64,000 bases of DNA from the NCBI RefSeq assembly GCF_040954835.1, contig NC_090697.1:43398788-43462787 (forward strand). Reading direction: 5' to 3'. This DNA comes from Lepisosteus oculatus. Taxonomy: Eukaryota; Chordata; Actinopteri; Semionotiformes; Lepisosteidae. Of this stretch, positions 49,611 through 62,730 are shown in pieces; position 1 is the first letter of the stretch, and every line of letters starts with the position of its first letter. Both the position numbers and the translations under genes were made by a program. The notes beneath the pieces are model-generated. The model was given only the letters and a program-made list of their open reading frames with translations, was not told where the DNA came from and did not search any database.

Positions 49611-50497
49611 GATTGGTACCATGAACCATCAAAGATGAAGTAAAATGTATGTAGGCCAACAGTGTTAATCGTAGATGATAAAAGAGAAATGGCTGATGTA
49701 CTAAAAGGGTACTTCACTCATTCATGAGTAATTCACTAAGGAAACAGTCCCATAGGTAGTGAAAGGACAAAGTTCTGTGTTGCAAGAGTGTAAGTACAAT
49801 TATCACAGTGATATGAAATTTGTCATTTTTACCGTATATTAATGAAATTTGTATTTCAGATGAAAATCTTCATATGGGACAAAAGTATAGACTTTCATGT
49901 ATTGTTTCTGGGTATTATTTTGTATACATGTTTAGCCATGTTAGAACAATGTTATTAATTATTTTCACTCCCCCTATTTTAGGTGAATGATAGAAAAAAC
50001 TCAAATTCCATGCCATGCCAGGCAGAAAATGAAACACAACATAGCTTTCGGTAAAATAACAGATTCAAGGACATTTGTATGTGACTATGATTAATTAGAT
50101 AAACAAGCTCAAGTTTAAGTAATACCATAACACTCTGGATTTCTCTTTTTCTCAGCACGGAGCCATTAATGTAAAAAAAATATTCTCTCTCACTTTCGAT
50201 TACTAGAAGCTTACTGACTAAAATGCATTTAGCAGGCTTGATAATATTCCCAGGGCAAATACAAACAGAAAGACCTTTTGTAAGTAAAAGAATCCCCTTT
50301 TCCTTCATATACAGTATTTTACATCAGTGGTGTTGGATATGATTCCTGAGGAATTTTCAGAGCAGTGATTTCTGGCATTTAGTTTGATTTTACTTTTTAA
50401 AAATATTTTATTTGGCCATTATTTAACATATATTAATGTAAAAATAATATTAAATATTCAATTTGGATAATATAAGCCTCACACTTCAAATAATCTA
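49611..50497. other. No feature seen
   Basis: AT-rich. The open frame at 49979-50308 on the minus strand has no recognisable content. Confidence 0.4.
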
Positions 50498-51670
50498 ACC
50501 CCATAGTACTACTGCCCTTGTAGAGCCCTGGCCTCTTCCACACGTCTCGGTCCTGAGCCAGTCTTCACCATCCTCTCACTCTCAACTTTCTGAGGCCTCC
50601 TTCAAAATTGTCCATCCATCTCTTGCAGGGACGCCCTTGAAGCCGCCTTCCTTCCGGCTTTTGACAGAAGACTCTCCGTACCCCTCTGGTATCGTCTTTC
50701 TGCTCTAGATGTCCAAGCCAGCGTAGCCGTGCTGCTCATTGTGGGATCCTCATACAGCTTGTAAAGCTCGACGTCGGTTCTTATTCGCCGCTCTCCTCCT
50801 TCCTGGACTGGCCTGTAGATCTTTCGGAGGATCTTTCACTCCCACGTGTTAAGGAGTTCTGCATCTCGCTTTATCAGCACCCATGTCTCCGCTGCGTAGG
50901 TTACCACAGGGCGGATAATGGTCCGATATATCTTTACCCTCCTCGACAAAAGTCTGGTCTTCATCAGGTCCTGCACACTAAAGTAGCATCTATTTCCTGC
51001 ATTGATTCTCCTTCTAATTTCCAGACTGATTTAATTTTTCTCAGAGATCAGCGAACCCAGGTATTTAAAAGTACTGACTTTCTCGAACTGGTAGCCCTGG
51101 ATTTCGAGCATCGCCGGTGATGGTGCCCTTCCTGGTCATCACCATGTATTTGGTCTTCGCCATATTGATGGTCAGTCCAGCCCTTGTTGATGCTTCTTTC
51201 AGCTGACGTCCCTACGCAACAAATAGACATCATCCGCATAGGCTAAGTACTGCCCCAATCTATTCAGTAATGATCCTCCTCTGTAGATATTGTAACGCAT
51301 ACAGCCGACATTACAGGTTGTGCGAGCCGGCTTACCAGTGCGGTGACGTCACTGCCCTTCCCTGTGAATATCAGGGACCGCAGCTGTCGGGCTGACTGGA
51401 GATTTCCCTTTAGCTCAAGTGATGCTGGAGGCCCTGCTTAGAGTCCCCAGCGGTGGGGGTCCGACCTGAGGCAGCAGCCGAGTACCCACATGAACCTGAG
51501 AGCGCTACAATATCGATGATCCGTATCACTGATTCTAGAACCAAGATGAATAGTGAACACAAGAGCGCATCTCCATTGTCTAAGGTCTTGTCTCATCTGA
51601 AACTTGAGCGATACCTGGTTCTGCACCCTCACCTTACCACTTGTTTTGGTCATGGTCATCTTTACTAGAC
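50498..51670 (-). pseudogene. LINE reverse-transcriptase remnant
   Basis: The minus strand carries a YADD catalytic motif at 51240-51229 in the context LAYADDVYLL. Upstream there is a VKMTMT...GKVRVQ stretch (near 51660-51620). Downstream come typical post-RT remnants with stops. Order and motifs suit an RTE-like or related non-LTR element. A block between about 51290 and 51530 does not fit RT sequence and may be an insertion or rearranged DNA. Confidence 0.6.
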
Positions 51671-51773
51671 TGATTAACTTCCACGCTACTCCTAGCTGTC
51701 TAGCTTCTGTTACATTTTGAATAGCACAACATTTAACCTGTGCACACTATAGTCAACATTGTATGGACACTGA

Positions 51774-51845
51774 TGCGTTGGCCAGAAATCAAGCCCAGGT
51801 CAACTGTTTGGAAGGCAGCTATGCTCACCACTATACCACCAATAC
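51774..51845 (-). tRNA. tRNA-Gly(TCC)-like pseudogene
   Basis: The minus strand gives a 72-nt cloverleaf-like sequence close to vertebrate tRNA-Gly-TCC. It has the A box TGGTATAGTGG, anticodon loop CTTCCAA in the context CTGCCTTCCAAACAG, and 3' end GGCCAACGCA. The T loop is altered (CTTGATT) and the acceptor stem has a mismatch and a G-U pair. It is probably a pseudogene or SINE head. Confidence 0.6.
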
Positions 51846-51894
51846 GACACCTACTAATCTTTCTGAAATACAAACATTTAGCATTACCTTGAAG

Positions 51895-52085
51895 GTGGGA
51901 TGGTAGTGCAGTGGTTAATATTGCTGCCTCAAGGTACTGGGGCTCTGGCTCCAATTCTGGACCTGAAGTGCTATCTATGTGCAGTGTTGTATGTTCTCCT
52001 CCTATTACCATGGGTTTCCTCTTGGTGCTCTGGTTTGCTCCCATAGTCTAGTATGAGAGTAGAAGTACTGTAAGCTGTTGTTGGA
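51895..52085 (+). mobile_element. tRNA-type SINE, 5' part
   Basis: Head GTAGTGCAGTGGTTAATATTG, then TTGTATGTTCTCC and GGGTTTCCTC boxes in the usual SINE order. Confidence 0.55.
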
Positions 52086-52814
52086 GCTGTGACCTCTCAG
52101 CTGTGAATTTTGAATGTTTTTAGGGGTGTTCTGGGGGTGATAAGTTGGAAAGCTGGGGGAATATGTGTAATAGTATTGTTTATGTCTACATCAGAATTTA
52201 TTGTAAATTTTCTTATTTTTTATTTTACAGTGCAGTGCAGTAAGGTAGTTGTGTGGAAGACTTTTTTTTGGCACTATGATTGTTCTTGTTTTTTGGGAAA
52301 AGGAGGTGGTTGGTGTGAACATGTGTAATCTAGAATAGTGTAGTTAGATTTTTTTTGTCTTCTTCCTATTTTTCCCCACAACCCTCGTGTAGTGCCCACT
52401 ATGTATAAGCCTTAATGCTGTTTAAGAGTGTGTCAATGTAACTTTATACTGCAGTTATGGTTTTATGACTCTTGTAATTACTATTTCTGTCATTATATTT
52501 TGTATTAAGATTCAGTTTTCATATTCCCCTAAACATAGCCATTGTGGGGATGTAACACATGTGGGGCATACAGTTGTCTATGTTTATTGTTGTTGGGTTT
52601 TTGTTATATATATATATGCAATTGGAGGAACTGGTTGCTTGTGGATGTTTATCACTTCATTGTTCTTTTATGTGTACACTGATTTTAAAAGTTATTGATG
52701 AAACAGAGAAAGTTCTAGTAAAGATGCACTACCACTATCTGTCTCTTTTTTAATGTACTGTAGTTATGTAAATGAACAAACAGAACAATTGTCTCTGTGT
52801 GTTCTATGGTGGAA
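52086..52814. other. No gene seen
   Basis: T-rich sequence between two SINE pieces. It may be an insertion splitting one SINE. No coding evidence. Confidence 0.35.
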
Positions 52815-52930
52815 AGACAGGATGCCCGGGGTGAGCCCTGCCTTGTGCCATTGCTTCCTGAGATAGGCTAGGACTCCCCTGTGTCCCTGAATTACTAGAA
52901 GCTGTTAGAAAACAGATGGATAGATGGACA
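52815..52930 (+). mobile_element. SINE, 3' part
   Basis: CCCTGCCTTGTGCCATTGCT and GATAGGCTAGGACTCCCCTG, ending in GATGGATAGATGG. This matches the 3' half of the SINE family in this window. Confidence 0.55.
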
Positions 52931-54069
52931 GCATTACTTCATGATCTATATTTAACCTTCTTTATTGAAAAATGAAACCCAAAATATAGTTGAGTGAGAT
53001 TGACATGACAATTTTTTCTGATCATTAACCTTTTGCACTTAAGGCTGTTCAGTGTTTATCCCTTAGTTAAATTAATTATTGATAGAATTTGCCTTATTAT
53101 TTTAACAAAATTATACTTCCATACAAGCAAGGATCCATTCAAGCACTTCATTGTGGTCTTTGATGTACTATTTGCATTTGCAAAGATGATCAGCCTAATA
53201 AGAAAAAACCGATCCACCAAGTTGATAAACACTCCTTAATTTAAAAAAGTCTTAGTGCCTTATGTTCACTCCATAATAATTTATAGCTTTCACAAAACAT
53301 GATGCAGTTTATTATCTTCAAGAGGACATCTTTATTCTTTTGCGCCGGCTTATTGTGTCCCTGACCTGAAAGATAATAACTTTCATTAATCTATGGGGCA
53401 GTATTAGCATTTCCCATCATTTTCAGTTTAACTGCACTACTTTAAATGACTGATTCTATTTTTGGTCCAGGCTGTGTTTGCTCCAAAATAAAAAACAGTA
53501 TAGTTTCACACACCTTCCTGTCAGGCAAGAATACACATAAACTTTGATTTTATCTTGAGCTTCTGTATCTTGACGGATTTTGAGACTTTGTTGCCCAAGT
53601 CTTGAGGCGCTAATCTTTTAACTTGCAACATCTCTTCTATTGACAGGAAAATTACAATTTGAGTAAATTGTTGATCTGACTCATTGACCATTGAATAGTA
53701 GTTTGATCAGGTAATTCCAGTACAAAGTGCTATGAATTTGGGGTGTTGGAGATTAGTCCTGTCCAGTATGTGTCAGGCTATGCACAAACCATATAAGAGA
53801 CCGTATATACCAATGCAGACAGTATTAACAAGAAAAACATATTGTGAGCCATACAAAGACAAGGGCTAACAATGTTTAGCCCTTTCTTTGATGATTGTGA
53901 CATATACCCATTTTATCTCACTGCACAATGATGGCATTTTTGTCATTTACTCTTGTATTAACCAGAGGAGAGAATAAAGAAAACATAAAAGATTAAATTA
54001 TAATTAGAAGACTCTGGTTAGGACTGTTTATCAATATTACACAAGGGTGACATGGAGGGCATTCTGTTT
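52931..54069. other. No feature seen
   Basis: AT-rich, no coding or repeat evidence. Confidence 0.4.
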
Positions 54070-54190
54070 TTCAATTCAAAATTCAATTCAATTCAATCCA
54101 AAACACTTTATTCATTCCCAGGGGGGCACAATTTAAGCAGCAAGCAATGCAGCATAAAAAACAAGACAAAACAAAACAAAAATAAAACAT
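54070..54190 (-). repeat. Possible LINE or SINE 3' tail, antisense
   Basis: AATTCAATTCAATTCAATCC followed by ACTTTATTCATTCCCAGGGG resembles an antisense retroposon tail with a short TTGAA-type repeat. Family not identified. Confidence 0.3.
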
Positions 54191-54929
54191 TGCTAAGAAA
54201 AATATTTGTGGAGGAGGGGTTGCTCTGTCCAATAGACAATATGTTAAGACTTCTTTACAGCCATAATTTGCCTCTAGAATGAAGCTAAATGTACTTTTAT
54301 TAGTTCACATTTTGTAACCTGCATTTTATTATTAATTACATAATTTACAGTGTTACTCTTAAGGAGCCAGCTTGTAACTTGCATCAATACTGACATCTGT
54401 GACATCTATAGTTTGTCAACAGTCCAACATACTTTTTTTTCACGTAACTCTAGACACTCTTTAAGTTGCTGAGAGATATGCTTTTTCTGAACATGTACAT
54501 AGCTTATGTGCCATGTGGAATTTGCTTATCCTGTATAAGCTAAGACATTCAAAAACATACATGACTGCTAAATTGTATTTATTTTTTATTTTTATTTTAA
54601 TTTAGTTAAATGAATGACATAAATAAGTGATGGAATGTTTAAGTGAAATTAGAATCCCCTCTGCAGTTTTTTAGTCAGCCTTACAAATGGTAGGTACAGT
54701 TGGCGGTGAACCAGTCAAGAAAACACTGTTACTTTGATTAAGCAGCTAATTTGCATGCTAGACAAGACTGATTCCAAGGAAATAGCAGCCAAATCATTTA
54801 AGTGTACTAGAATGTAATAAAGCCAAACTCTTGCAGGCATTATATTAAAAATAGTTATATTACCAAAATGGAAATACTTTACAATAAAATGAAATTAGTA
54901 CAATAAATTAGTTATATAAAGATCTTAAC

Positions 54930-55205
54930 TGGTTCTAAACTGGTGTGAGACAATGCTTAAAGTGCTGGGACCCTGGGTTCAATTCCTGGGGTGCTATCTC
55001 TGTGGAATTTGTATGTGCTTCTCATGTTCATGTTGGTTTCCTTCAGGTGCTCTGAATTCCTCTGACAATCCAAAGACATACTGGTAGGTTATTTGGCTTC
55101 TGGGAAAACTGGCTCTTGTGTGCATTTTGTGTCTGTATGTGCCCCTCTCATCTAGGGTGTACCCTGCCTTGTGCCTGTTGTTTGCCAGGATAGTCTCCAA
55201 AATTC
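54930..55205 (+). mobile_element. tRNA-type SINE, near full length
   Basis: In order: GGGTTCAATTCCTGGG (B-box-like), TGGAATTTGTATGTGCTTCT, CCAAAGACATACTGGTAGGT, and GGTGTACCCTGCCTTGTGCC. This is the best-preserved sense copy in the window. Confidence 0.65.
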
Positions 55206-56819
55206 ACTCATTGTTTCATCTGCTACAATATCACCAAATGAATGTTAGATGTTAAAGTTAAATGAGTGAGTGAAGAAAATATAATCACTATAATAAGGGG
55301 TTAAGGCACCACTATGCCACCTCCTTTAACATTAAGATCCAGATAAGTTTTGTGGAGTTTTTCATTCTTTCTTATCTCAAAGCACTTCACACATAGGATA
55401 GGACTTGCTGCATCCACCTCTGTAGTTCAGCACTCAATGGGTAACATGCAGTTAGAAGACATCAAGCACCAGAATCACCATTGTACAGATAGAAAAATAA
55501 GAAATTGCTTCACTAATTGATTCAAATCGGAAATTTAAGCCAGACTGTGCAAAATGAAAATAGAATTTAATGAGGAAGTTGTGTTTAACACCATTAACTT
55601 TTCAATAGGTCTTTATAGAATAATATGTTAGACTGTTTAATTTACTGTAGCAATAGACTGGTTTCCATTAGCTATTACATAAATCAGGCCCACAATGTAA
55701 AAACATCTTTTTCCAACAGTTTCAGGACTAGTTTTCCTACTTTGCTTAGATTACCTTTTAAGAGATGAGCTATAAGTGGTTATTTAATAATATGTACAGT
55801 ATTCTTGGGTTATGAATTGAGGAGCTCAAGACAAGGTGCAATTAATTTGCCCTGATAAGTCAGCTTTATTTTATTTTCCAGAGCTGTGCTTACATTTTCT
55901 AATTCCTATTGCTGGCTTACGTCCAAATTCTACAGCTTGCCCAATTTTGATAAACTTTAACATGCAGACTAATTTAACTTACTCTTTTTACCCTTCATCT
56001 TCTATTCATTAGCCACCAAAATTAATATTCTTAGAGCATGAGATTACCTGATTAAAGTATTTAATTTAGCCACATTTTGGGCTGAATTAATTTTGGCTTG
56101 AAAGGTCACATTTAATTATCCTCTTTGATTACTGAGCAAACACACACCATCACTGCCTGTCAAGAACCAGCACAGGTCAAAGAGAGAACAGTCTTAAGAT
56201 CTTATTTTGGCCTTTTTTGGCTCAAAAAGCTAAAAAAAACTTTTTTTTACATTTGGTGGTCAAAGGCACCTGAATGGGAATATTTTCTTTAAAATGTTGT
56301 CAATGAAGCAACTCATACCATATTATAATTTTATTAGTAGTAGTAGTAATGATCCTGCCAGTTTGTAACAACAGTTCCTAGGCATCAAGATATTTACTGG
56401 TTATTAAGTAATTATCCAAATAATTTAATAAATTAAATTTAAACTATTTATGCATATAAGTGTAATTAATTTTTAGATCAATACAAATCAGTATTAATGT
56501 TTTTTTTTACATGATAGTTTTTGAAACTCCCCTGTTATTGCTAGGAAATGATATATGACAGACATCTGTTTATTCTATTTTCAGTCTTGTTTTCCAAATG
56601 ATTGTTGTTGCTTAATTACCCTTTTGTAAAGAAAACAAAATGTATCCAATATATTTTCCTTCGTTACTTGTTTTTATTTACAATGGCCATATTATAAGTC
56701 TATAGCATCAGCCAAGGCTCCTTGTTACAGAAGTCTAAATCGGCCAATAAATAACTGAACACAATATCGATCTGTAATTTGAATACTCAGACATAGAAAC
56801 AATTTTTTTCATATATAAT
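55206..56819. other. No gene seen; possible conserved non-coding block
   Basis: AT-rich. Positions 56030-56170 carry several TAAT-type homeodomain sites and no repeat signature. Confidence 0.4.
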
Positions 56820-57110
56820 ATCCATCAATCCATCTATTAATTTTCTAACCTCTCCTTCCAATTCAGGGTGGGGGGAGCCAGAACCTATACCTGCAAGTAA
56901 TGGACACAGGGCAGGATACACCCTGGGAAGGACACCAGTCTATCGCAGGGCACACACACAGACACAGACATGCACACTCACACAATGGCCTCTTTTCCAG
57001 AAGCCAATTAACCTACCAGTATGTTTTTAGACTGTGGGAGAAAACCCACATGAACACGGGGTGAACATGCAGATTCCGTGTAAATAGCACCCCAGGTTGT
57101 AATTGTCAGG
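56820..57110 (-). mobile_element. tRNA-type SINE, antisense, near full length
   Basis: CCATCAATCCATCTATT, CAGGGCAGGATACACCCTGG, CAGTCTATCGCAGGGCACAC, AATTAACCTACCAGTATG and GAACATGCAGATTCCG, in reverse SINE order. Confidence 0.65.
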
Positions 57111-57839
57111 CATTTTAAACAGCTGGCGGTGAAAATCTATCCTATCTTCAATACTTAAGTACTAACTTTGATACTTTAGTCCTGTAAAGTCTAAATCCAT
57201 TTTAACAGAAGAATGCAACTCTCTAATTCTTTCTAAGGCCATAAATCTGTTATCAAAACAAATATATTACCTTACATTGAATTATAAAGCTCACTGATTT
57301 GATTAAGTGATTAACAATATTTAGATTTTATTTCTTGTATTCATAGAATAATCTTTCAAAACAATTTTCTATTGCGCATCTAAAAATCCTGATAGACAAT
57401 TGATCCATTTTAATTTAACACGTTATATATGGTATTTGATGGTCCAGAATCACTTTCTGTTGTACAGTATATTACTGATTCCCCTGAATAGTACTTTGTA
57501 GTTGCGGGAAGCAATGGGCAAATGTTTTTCATCGGTGTGGGATCATACCTTTTACAAAATGATGTTTGCAACACTACCAACAATTCTTAAGGAAAATGTT
57601 TTAGCAATAATACAGAAATTGTGTGGCTGCTGCTGAAAGAATCATTGTTTATTATTGATTTAGTTGTTTCAGGTTCCCATTAGAGGCTACAATTGGAAGG
57701 ATAGGCTTTTGATTCATAAATTGAATAACAAATATGATACTAAAGTGTCGAATATTGATTCATACAGAATGGAGAATGCCTTTTTCAGACCGCTTTCCAC
57801 AGTGAATGTAGTCACTGCAGTCTTAATACAAATGGTATG
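57111..57839. other. No feature seen
   Basis: AT-rich, no coding evidence. Confidence 0.4.
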
Positions 57840-58110
57840 ATTTCATTGCTACAGTTGTAGCTTCTCTGTATTGGCTCCCATAAGTATTAAGAATAGATTT
57901 TTTTTCTCTTAAAAATCTACTGGCCAGGACATAATTACATGTGTTAACTCTTTTACAATACATTCTGTGCATGACGTGCAGCCTTCAAACCCCTGGTTGT
58001 GGACAAAAACTTTGCTCCTACAGCGTCTAGACTGTGGAATGTTCTGAAGGGACAATAAAAAGGAAAATCCTTTTAAATCTAAATTGTTTTATACCTTGTT
58101 TTTGTGTCTG
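57840..58110 (+). pseudogene. Decayed L2-type LINE 3' coding remnant
   Basis: Translations such as LYWLP near 57870 and SRLWNVLKGQ near 58030 match the C-terminal motifs HWLP and LWNSLP of the L2 copy at 21436-21939. Stops and frameshifts show it is much older. Confidence 0.45.
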
Positions 58111-59689
58111 ATGTGTTGCTATTATTGTTCGCATTTACTGTAAGTATATGTATCTAACATCATTGTTTTGATTGTTGTTTTATTTGATTTTTTTCTGGTA
58201 CAATGTTGTGAGATACTGAATACAAAAGGTACATTACACATAATTTCATCAAAGAGCAAAATCTCTCCTGAGCTAATGTTTGATGAACCCAAAGGATATT
58301 GTAATGTTAAGGCTAAGGGCATTCAATAGTAATTCAATTTTCAAGCAAAATAGCTTTTAGCTTGAAGGTTTTACTGTAAAACGAACAGCTTAGCTCCCAG
58401 TAGCATGGAAACAGAGGGTGCAAAATCACATAAACACTCTAGAGAGAAAAGAAAATGAAAGCAGTGAGTTCCAGACTGGTAGGTAGACACCTCAGACACA
58501 CACACTCTCATTCCTATGGCCTTTCCATGGGAGAGATGACTACAGAATATGCACTCCTTACAAAATGTAAATTATGGTGAGTTACATATACATTATGGTT
58601 ATAATGTTATTATTTTGAAGCATTCAAGCATTTAACAAATGACAGATTCAACATATTCCTGTGTGCTAACAATTTATGTTTCTCTAGGTTCTAGGATCAG
58701 GCACTGTATGCAGCAACTCAGGCCTGGAACTGACCTTCCCTGCTGTCTCCCTGGTATTCCATGTTACTAATTGCTAACTGACACTAGAGCTGCACCTGAG
58801 GTGTCTGATGCATTTCTATCAAGGAGCTTCAGCAAGTTCCTGTAGGTTCAGTGATCAGGGTAGGTTTCACAAGGCCAAAGCAACTGAATGCATTATTCAG
58901 CATCAATTATATAATATTTCCCATGCAAAGCTTAACTTGTTATCCTTGCGGTTATGGAGGTGGATCCAGTTGATTTCCAGTGGCATTGGAGGGCGTATTT
59001 CTTTAAAGTTTTGCTTTCAAAATCTGTATGTATGTGTCCTCGCTTCTGAAAACATTCCTGTAATGCATGACCGATGTGTGTTTGAAATAAATTTTTCCAA
59101 TTTCAAATCTGAAAATCTGAATTCTCTTGATCTGGTGATTTCATTTGTAGAAAAGATACGGTTTTACAAATATTCATGCTGAATGTCTACTTTAATGCCT
59201 CTACTTAATAATTGAATATATTAAATAATATATTTAAAGCAAACCTCTTTTAGAAATCCTGACTTTTCCTCCCATTAATCTGTGAATATAATAAGCACAC
59301 TCTGTCAAACCTGAAGGGGTGCAGCAGTCTGGGGCAGGTGATGGATTCTAGTGGAGGACGAGAGCTGTGCACGAGAGAGATAATCAGCAGGCAGGAGTGG
59401 TGCATGCAGCAGATCGAGGGCACAGGCATGTAGACTACCACGCGGCAAACGGAGGCGGGCAGCCATAGAGAGCTGAGCTAAGGTGAAACAAGAATATGCA
59501 CCAGAGGAACATCCAAAAAACATAGTCAAGCAGACAAAGGGGTTGTAACGCTCAAAAGAATTCAACAAAGGTTGACAGAAAGATGAACAAAACACAAGAG
59601 GTTTCCAATAACTTTGTCGAGCAAAGAGTCACACCCTTATATTTTATACAAGGCTTTACTCATTAATTAAAAGACTGATAACTTATTTG
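58111..59689. other. No gene seen
   Basis: The open frame at 58808-59182 has no recognisable domain and no supporting signals. The region 59310-59480 is more GC-rich but not identified. Confidence 0.4.
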
Positions 59690-59945
59690 TGGTGCGGTGG
59701 TTAGGATTATTGCCTTGCAGTGCTGGGGCCCAGGGTTACGCTCCTGGGTTTGCTTTCTGTGTGGAGTTTGAACAGTCTCCTGGTGTTTGTGTGGGTTTTC
59801 TCCAGGTGTTATGGTTTCCTTCCACAGTCCAAAGACTGGACTTGTGCTGGTAAGTCCCCTGTGTTAGACTGCTGCCCTATACAATTCAACCGTGGGCCAA
59901 ATGCTTCACCAGATAGTCTCTGGCCATTGTGCTCCTGAATGGGAT
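59690..59945 (+). mobile_element. tRNA-type SINE
   Basis: GTGGTGCGGTGGTTAGGATT head, TGTGTGGAGTTTGAACAGTC, and CCACAGTCCAAAGACTGGAC in SINE order. The 3' half is degenerate. Confidence 0.6.
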
Positions 59946-62650
59946 ATGCAGCTATTGAAAATGATGTTATGTTTTAATGTTAAAAATAATAATATTCAGT
60001 ACTAAAAAGATACACAGACCTTATAGTATTTTATACATGCAGTACAGTATTTTATTGGACATACTGTATAGTAATTTCAGGCTGTTACAAATTGAATTGC
60101 ATATACCATACAGTAAGCTCTAGCATAACAACATTAGATAATAGGTTAAACACCTTTTTTTTTAAATGCAGATTAAATTTTAACCATATTCTGCAGCACT
60201 ATTGACAGAATCCTTTTAACTACAGTCTTGAGTAAGTAATTGTATTTGAAGGGTTAGATGTGCTCAGTAAATGCTAGGCCTTGATTCATTGTAAATATAC
60301 TGTACAGTTCAGCTTTATTTAACAAAAACATGACCTAAAGAGGGCGCTAATCCACTTCACTTGTTCACTTAATTGTGCCTGGCAAAAGGCCATCTATAAT
60401 TTGGAAACATGGCTCAAGAAAGACAAGTAACTCTTTTTTTTGTTTAGCCTAATGATGATAATAGAATTCAGTGTAAAACATAGCCAAATATAATACTGAT
60501 AAATTTACATCGGCATTTCCCAAACAGACTGGTGTTTTTATCAGAATACTCACCTGATAATTGACTGGCCTGTCTACACAGAAACAAAAGACCACAGAGA
60601 CCTTGTAGCAGACAGTAAATTGGTGAAAGACATTTTGGGTCTTTAGGGCATTTACTTGGTGTTTTTGAAACAGAGCTGACCCTGATTGTGTAATATCACA
60701 CTCACACATATGTGAATTTACATTTTGCACCTGCTCCTACACTGCCATACAATTTCAAAGATCTTAGAGCCTTGAGTCTGCAACAATAAACAGCAAGATT
60801 TTTAATAATTTTGAAAAACATTTGAAAACCAGAAAGGGTTAACTTTTTTAAAGCTCCTAACTCCCCCCCCCAATCTAGGGCTGTAATACAGGTTCTCAGA
60901 CAAGTGACCTTTAAGTTGCTAATCTGCCTAGCAGAATGAGAAGTTTACCAGAAACAGGAAGACATTCACTTCCTTTATACAGTATATAGGACTATTGAAA
61001 GAAGTTAAACCATTTTTTCTCTTTCACCTCTCTCTCATACAAATAAAAGAAAACACTTTCTTGCTGAAAGAGGAAATGTAATTACATTTGAGATTACAGC
61101 TGTTGTAATATAATTCCAACTATAGGGTTAAAAAGCAACTTATTGGGACAGCATGTTATAAAAAACATAGATGTTTTTACTGTATTTCTATATTTGCTAG
61201 GGTTGACTATTCACTCTCATTCTATTTCTGTTTATCTACCCTTCTGCGACAGATCCCCCTAGGGGGAAACTAAACACATTAACCTCCGATTAACCAGAAT
61301 TAAAACAGTTTCCAACTTACTTGTTGCATTTAACCTTTGTAGTTTTGCATCTTTGGTCTGTTTATTGCATGCCCTTTTCTCCTTTTTTTTTACCTTGAAA
61401 TGAGCAGCAGTGGAAATTTTTCTGAACCTCATCGGTTACATTTGTCCTCTCTCTTCCTATCTTCTCATTACCTGTAAACCGACATGGAAACAACCAGGGC
61501 TGCTACTCTTTTCCATGCTCTCAATAACCGTTTAACCATTAACCATTTAATCTGGAGGCCTTTTGCTCTTAACCAATTATCTCTACCCTGAAACTCCAAA
61601 CGAATGTCACCTCCCATCAGCAGATCTTCAACAGGAGTGTTACTGTGAGACTCTGTCACTTGCTCAAACCTGAGTCATCCTTCCTATCAAAGTTTCTTTC
61701 TCTCCCTAAGATCAGGATGTCTGTAGAAACCTATAGTCGCCTCTGGAGTTGCTGCTGGAATCATCCCCCTTCTGAGGTTGATCTTTCAGTGCCAGGCTGT
61801 TTCCTGTCTGTTATGCCTGACGTCAAGCTTCTGACTCCCCTGCTCCACCCAGGACTGTTCACTCTCTAAACCTTATATATGTAGGGAAACCTGGCTTCAC
61901 ACAGGTGCTGCCAATCCCCTAAAATGTTTTATTATTTCTTACTATGGGCTTAATGCATATCTCGCACTCCAGATTGTCCTGCCTTATTACACCATCCTAA
62001 CTCCACAAAGGGTTGAAATAGAACCCCTCAAAGCATATTTTTAAATCTAAGTTTAAAAGAAGAAGTCATTCAGTTTACATTTTTACATTTGCATTTTGGG
62101 CTTATTGCCTATATTGCCTGATTGTAAGGAGTTACTGTGTTATCGGGACATTTTTTCACATTTTGTCTATGAAGTGAGTAAAACAAATATCAGCACAAAC
62201 AGATAAGTCAAACACTTATGTGTTTAAAGTAAAGTCATAATGCTAAATTATTGAATGATACTTTTGGGAAAATAGGAGATATCTCAAAAATGTGTTTTCT
62301 TCCTAAAATACTGAGCAGTGCTGTACTTATAGCATGTCACAAAATGCAGTGAAGTGGACACTAAAGAACTGAAACACGATGATTATTACTCCTTTTTGTG
62401 TGCTTGGAAAAAAGAGAGTTAATGCTTTTGATTAACTTATGTGAATTTAGATATGACACATTGACCATGAACACATCACTGCATGTGTGTACAATATACA
62501 GTAGATTTAGAAAAAAAAATAATTTTCTATTTTGATTAAATGCTTTCAGCATGATTGTGATTCATTAATCATTCACTACTCAACTTATCCTCTCAAATAG
62601 TTCAAGTAGGGAGCTGCATCAGCCTGCGTAGGCTGCAAAGGAACAAGAAA
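59946..62650. other. No gene seen
   Basis: AT-rich. Frames at 61468-61659 and 61645-61869 overlap on opposite strands and look random. Confidence 0.4.
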
Positions 62651-62730
62651 AGGTTTAATCCATGCTGAAAGAAGGCTCCACAGTTGAAATGTTGTGTTTC
62701 CTTTCTTCTCTTTTCAGCTGGAATAATCCT
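62651..62730. mobile_element. Penelope-like fragment with inverted ends
   Basis: The left arm (62651-62670) and right arm (62711-62730) are imperfect reverse complements of each other and of the CAGCATGGAATAAACCT end seen at 806-823. The centre has a decayed GGCTCCACAGTTGAAATG core. Confidence 0.45.

Noticed and set aside
58808-59182. A 124-codon plus-strand protein
   Set aside because: Composition looks random and no signals support a gene.
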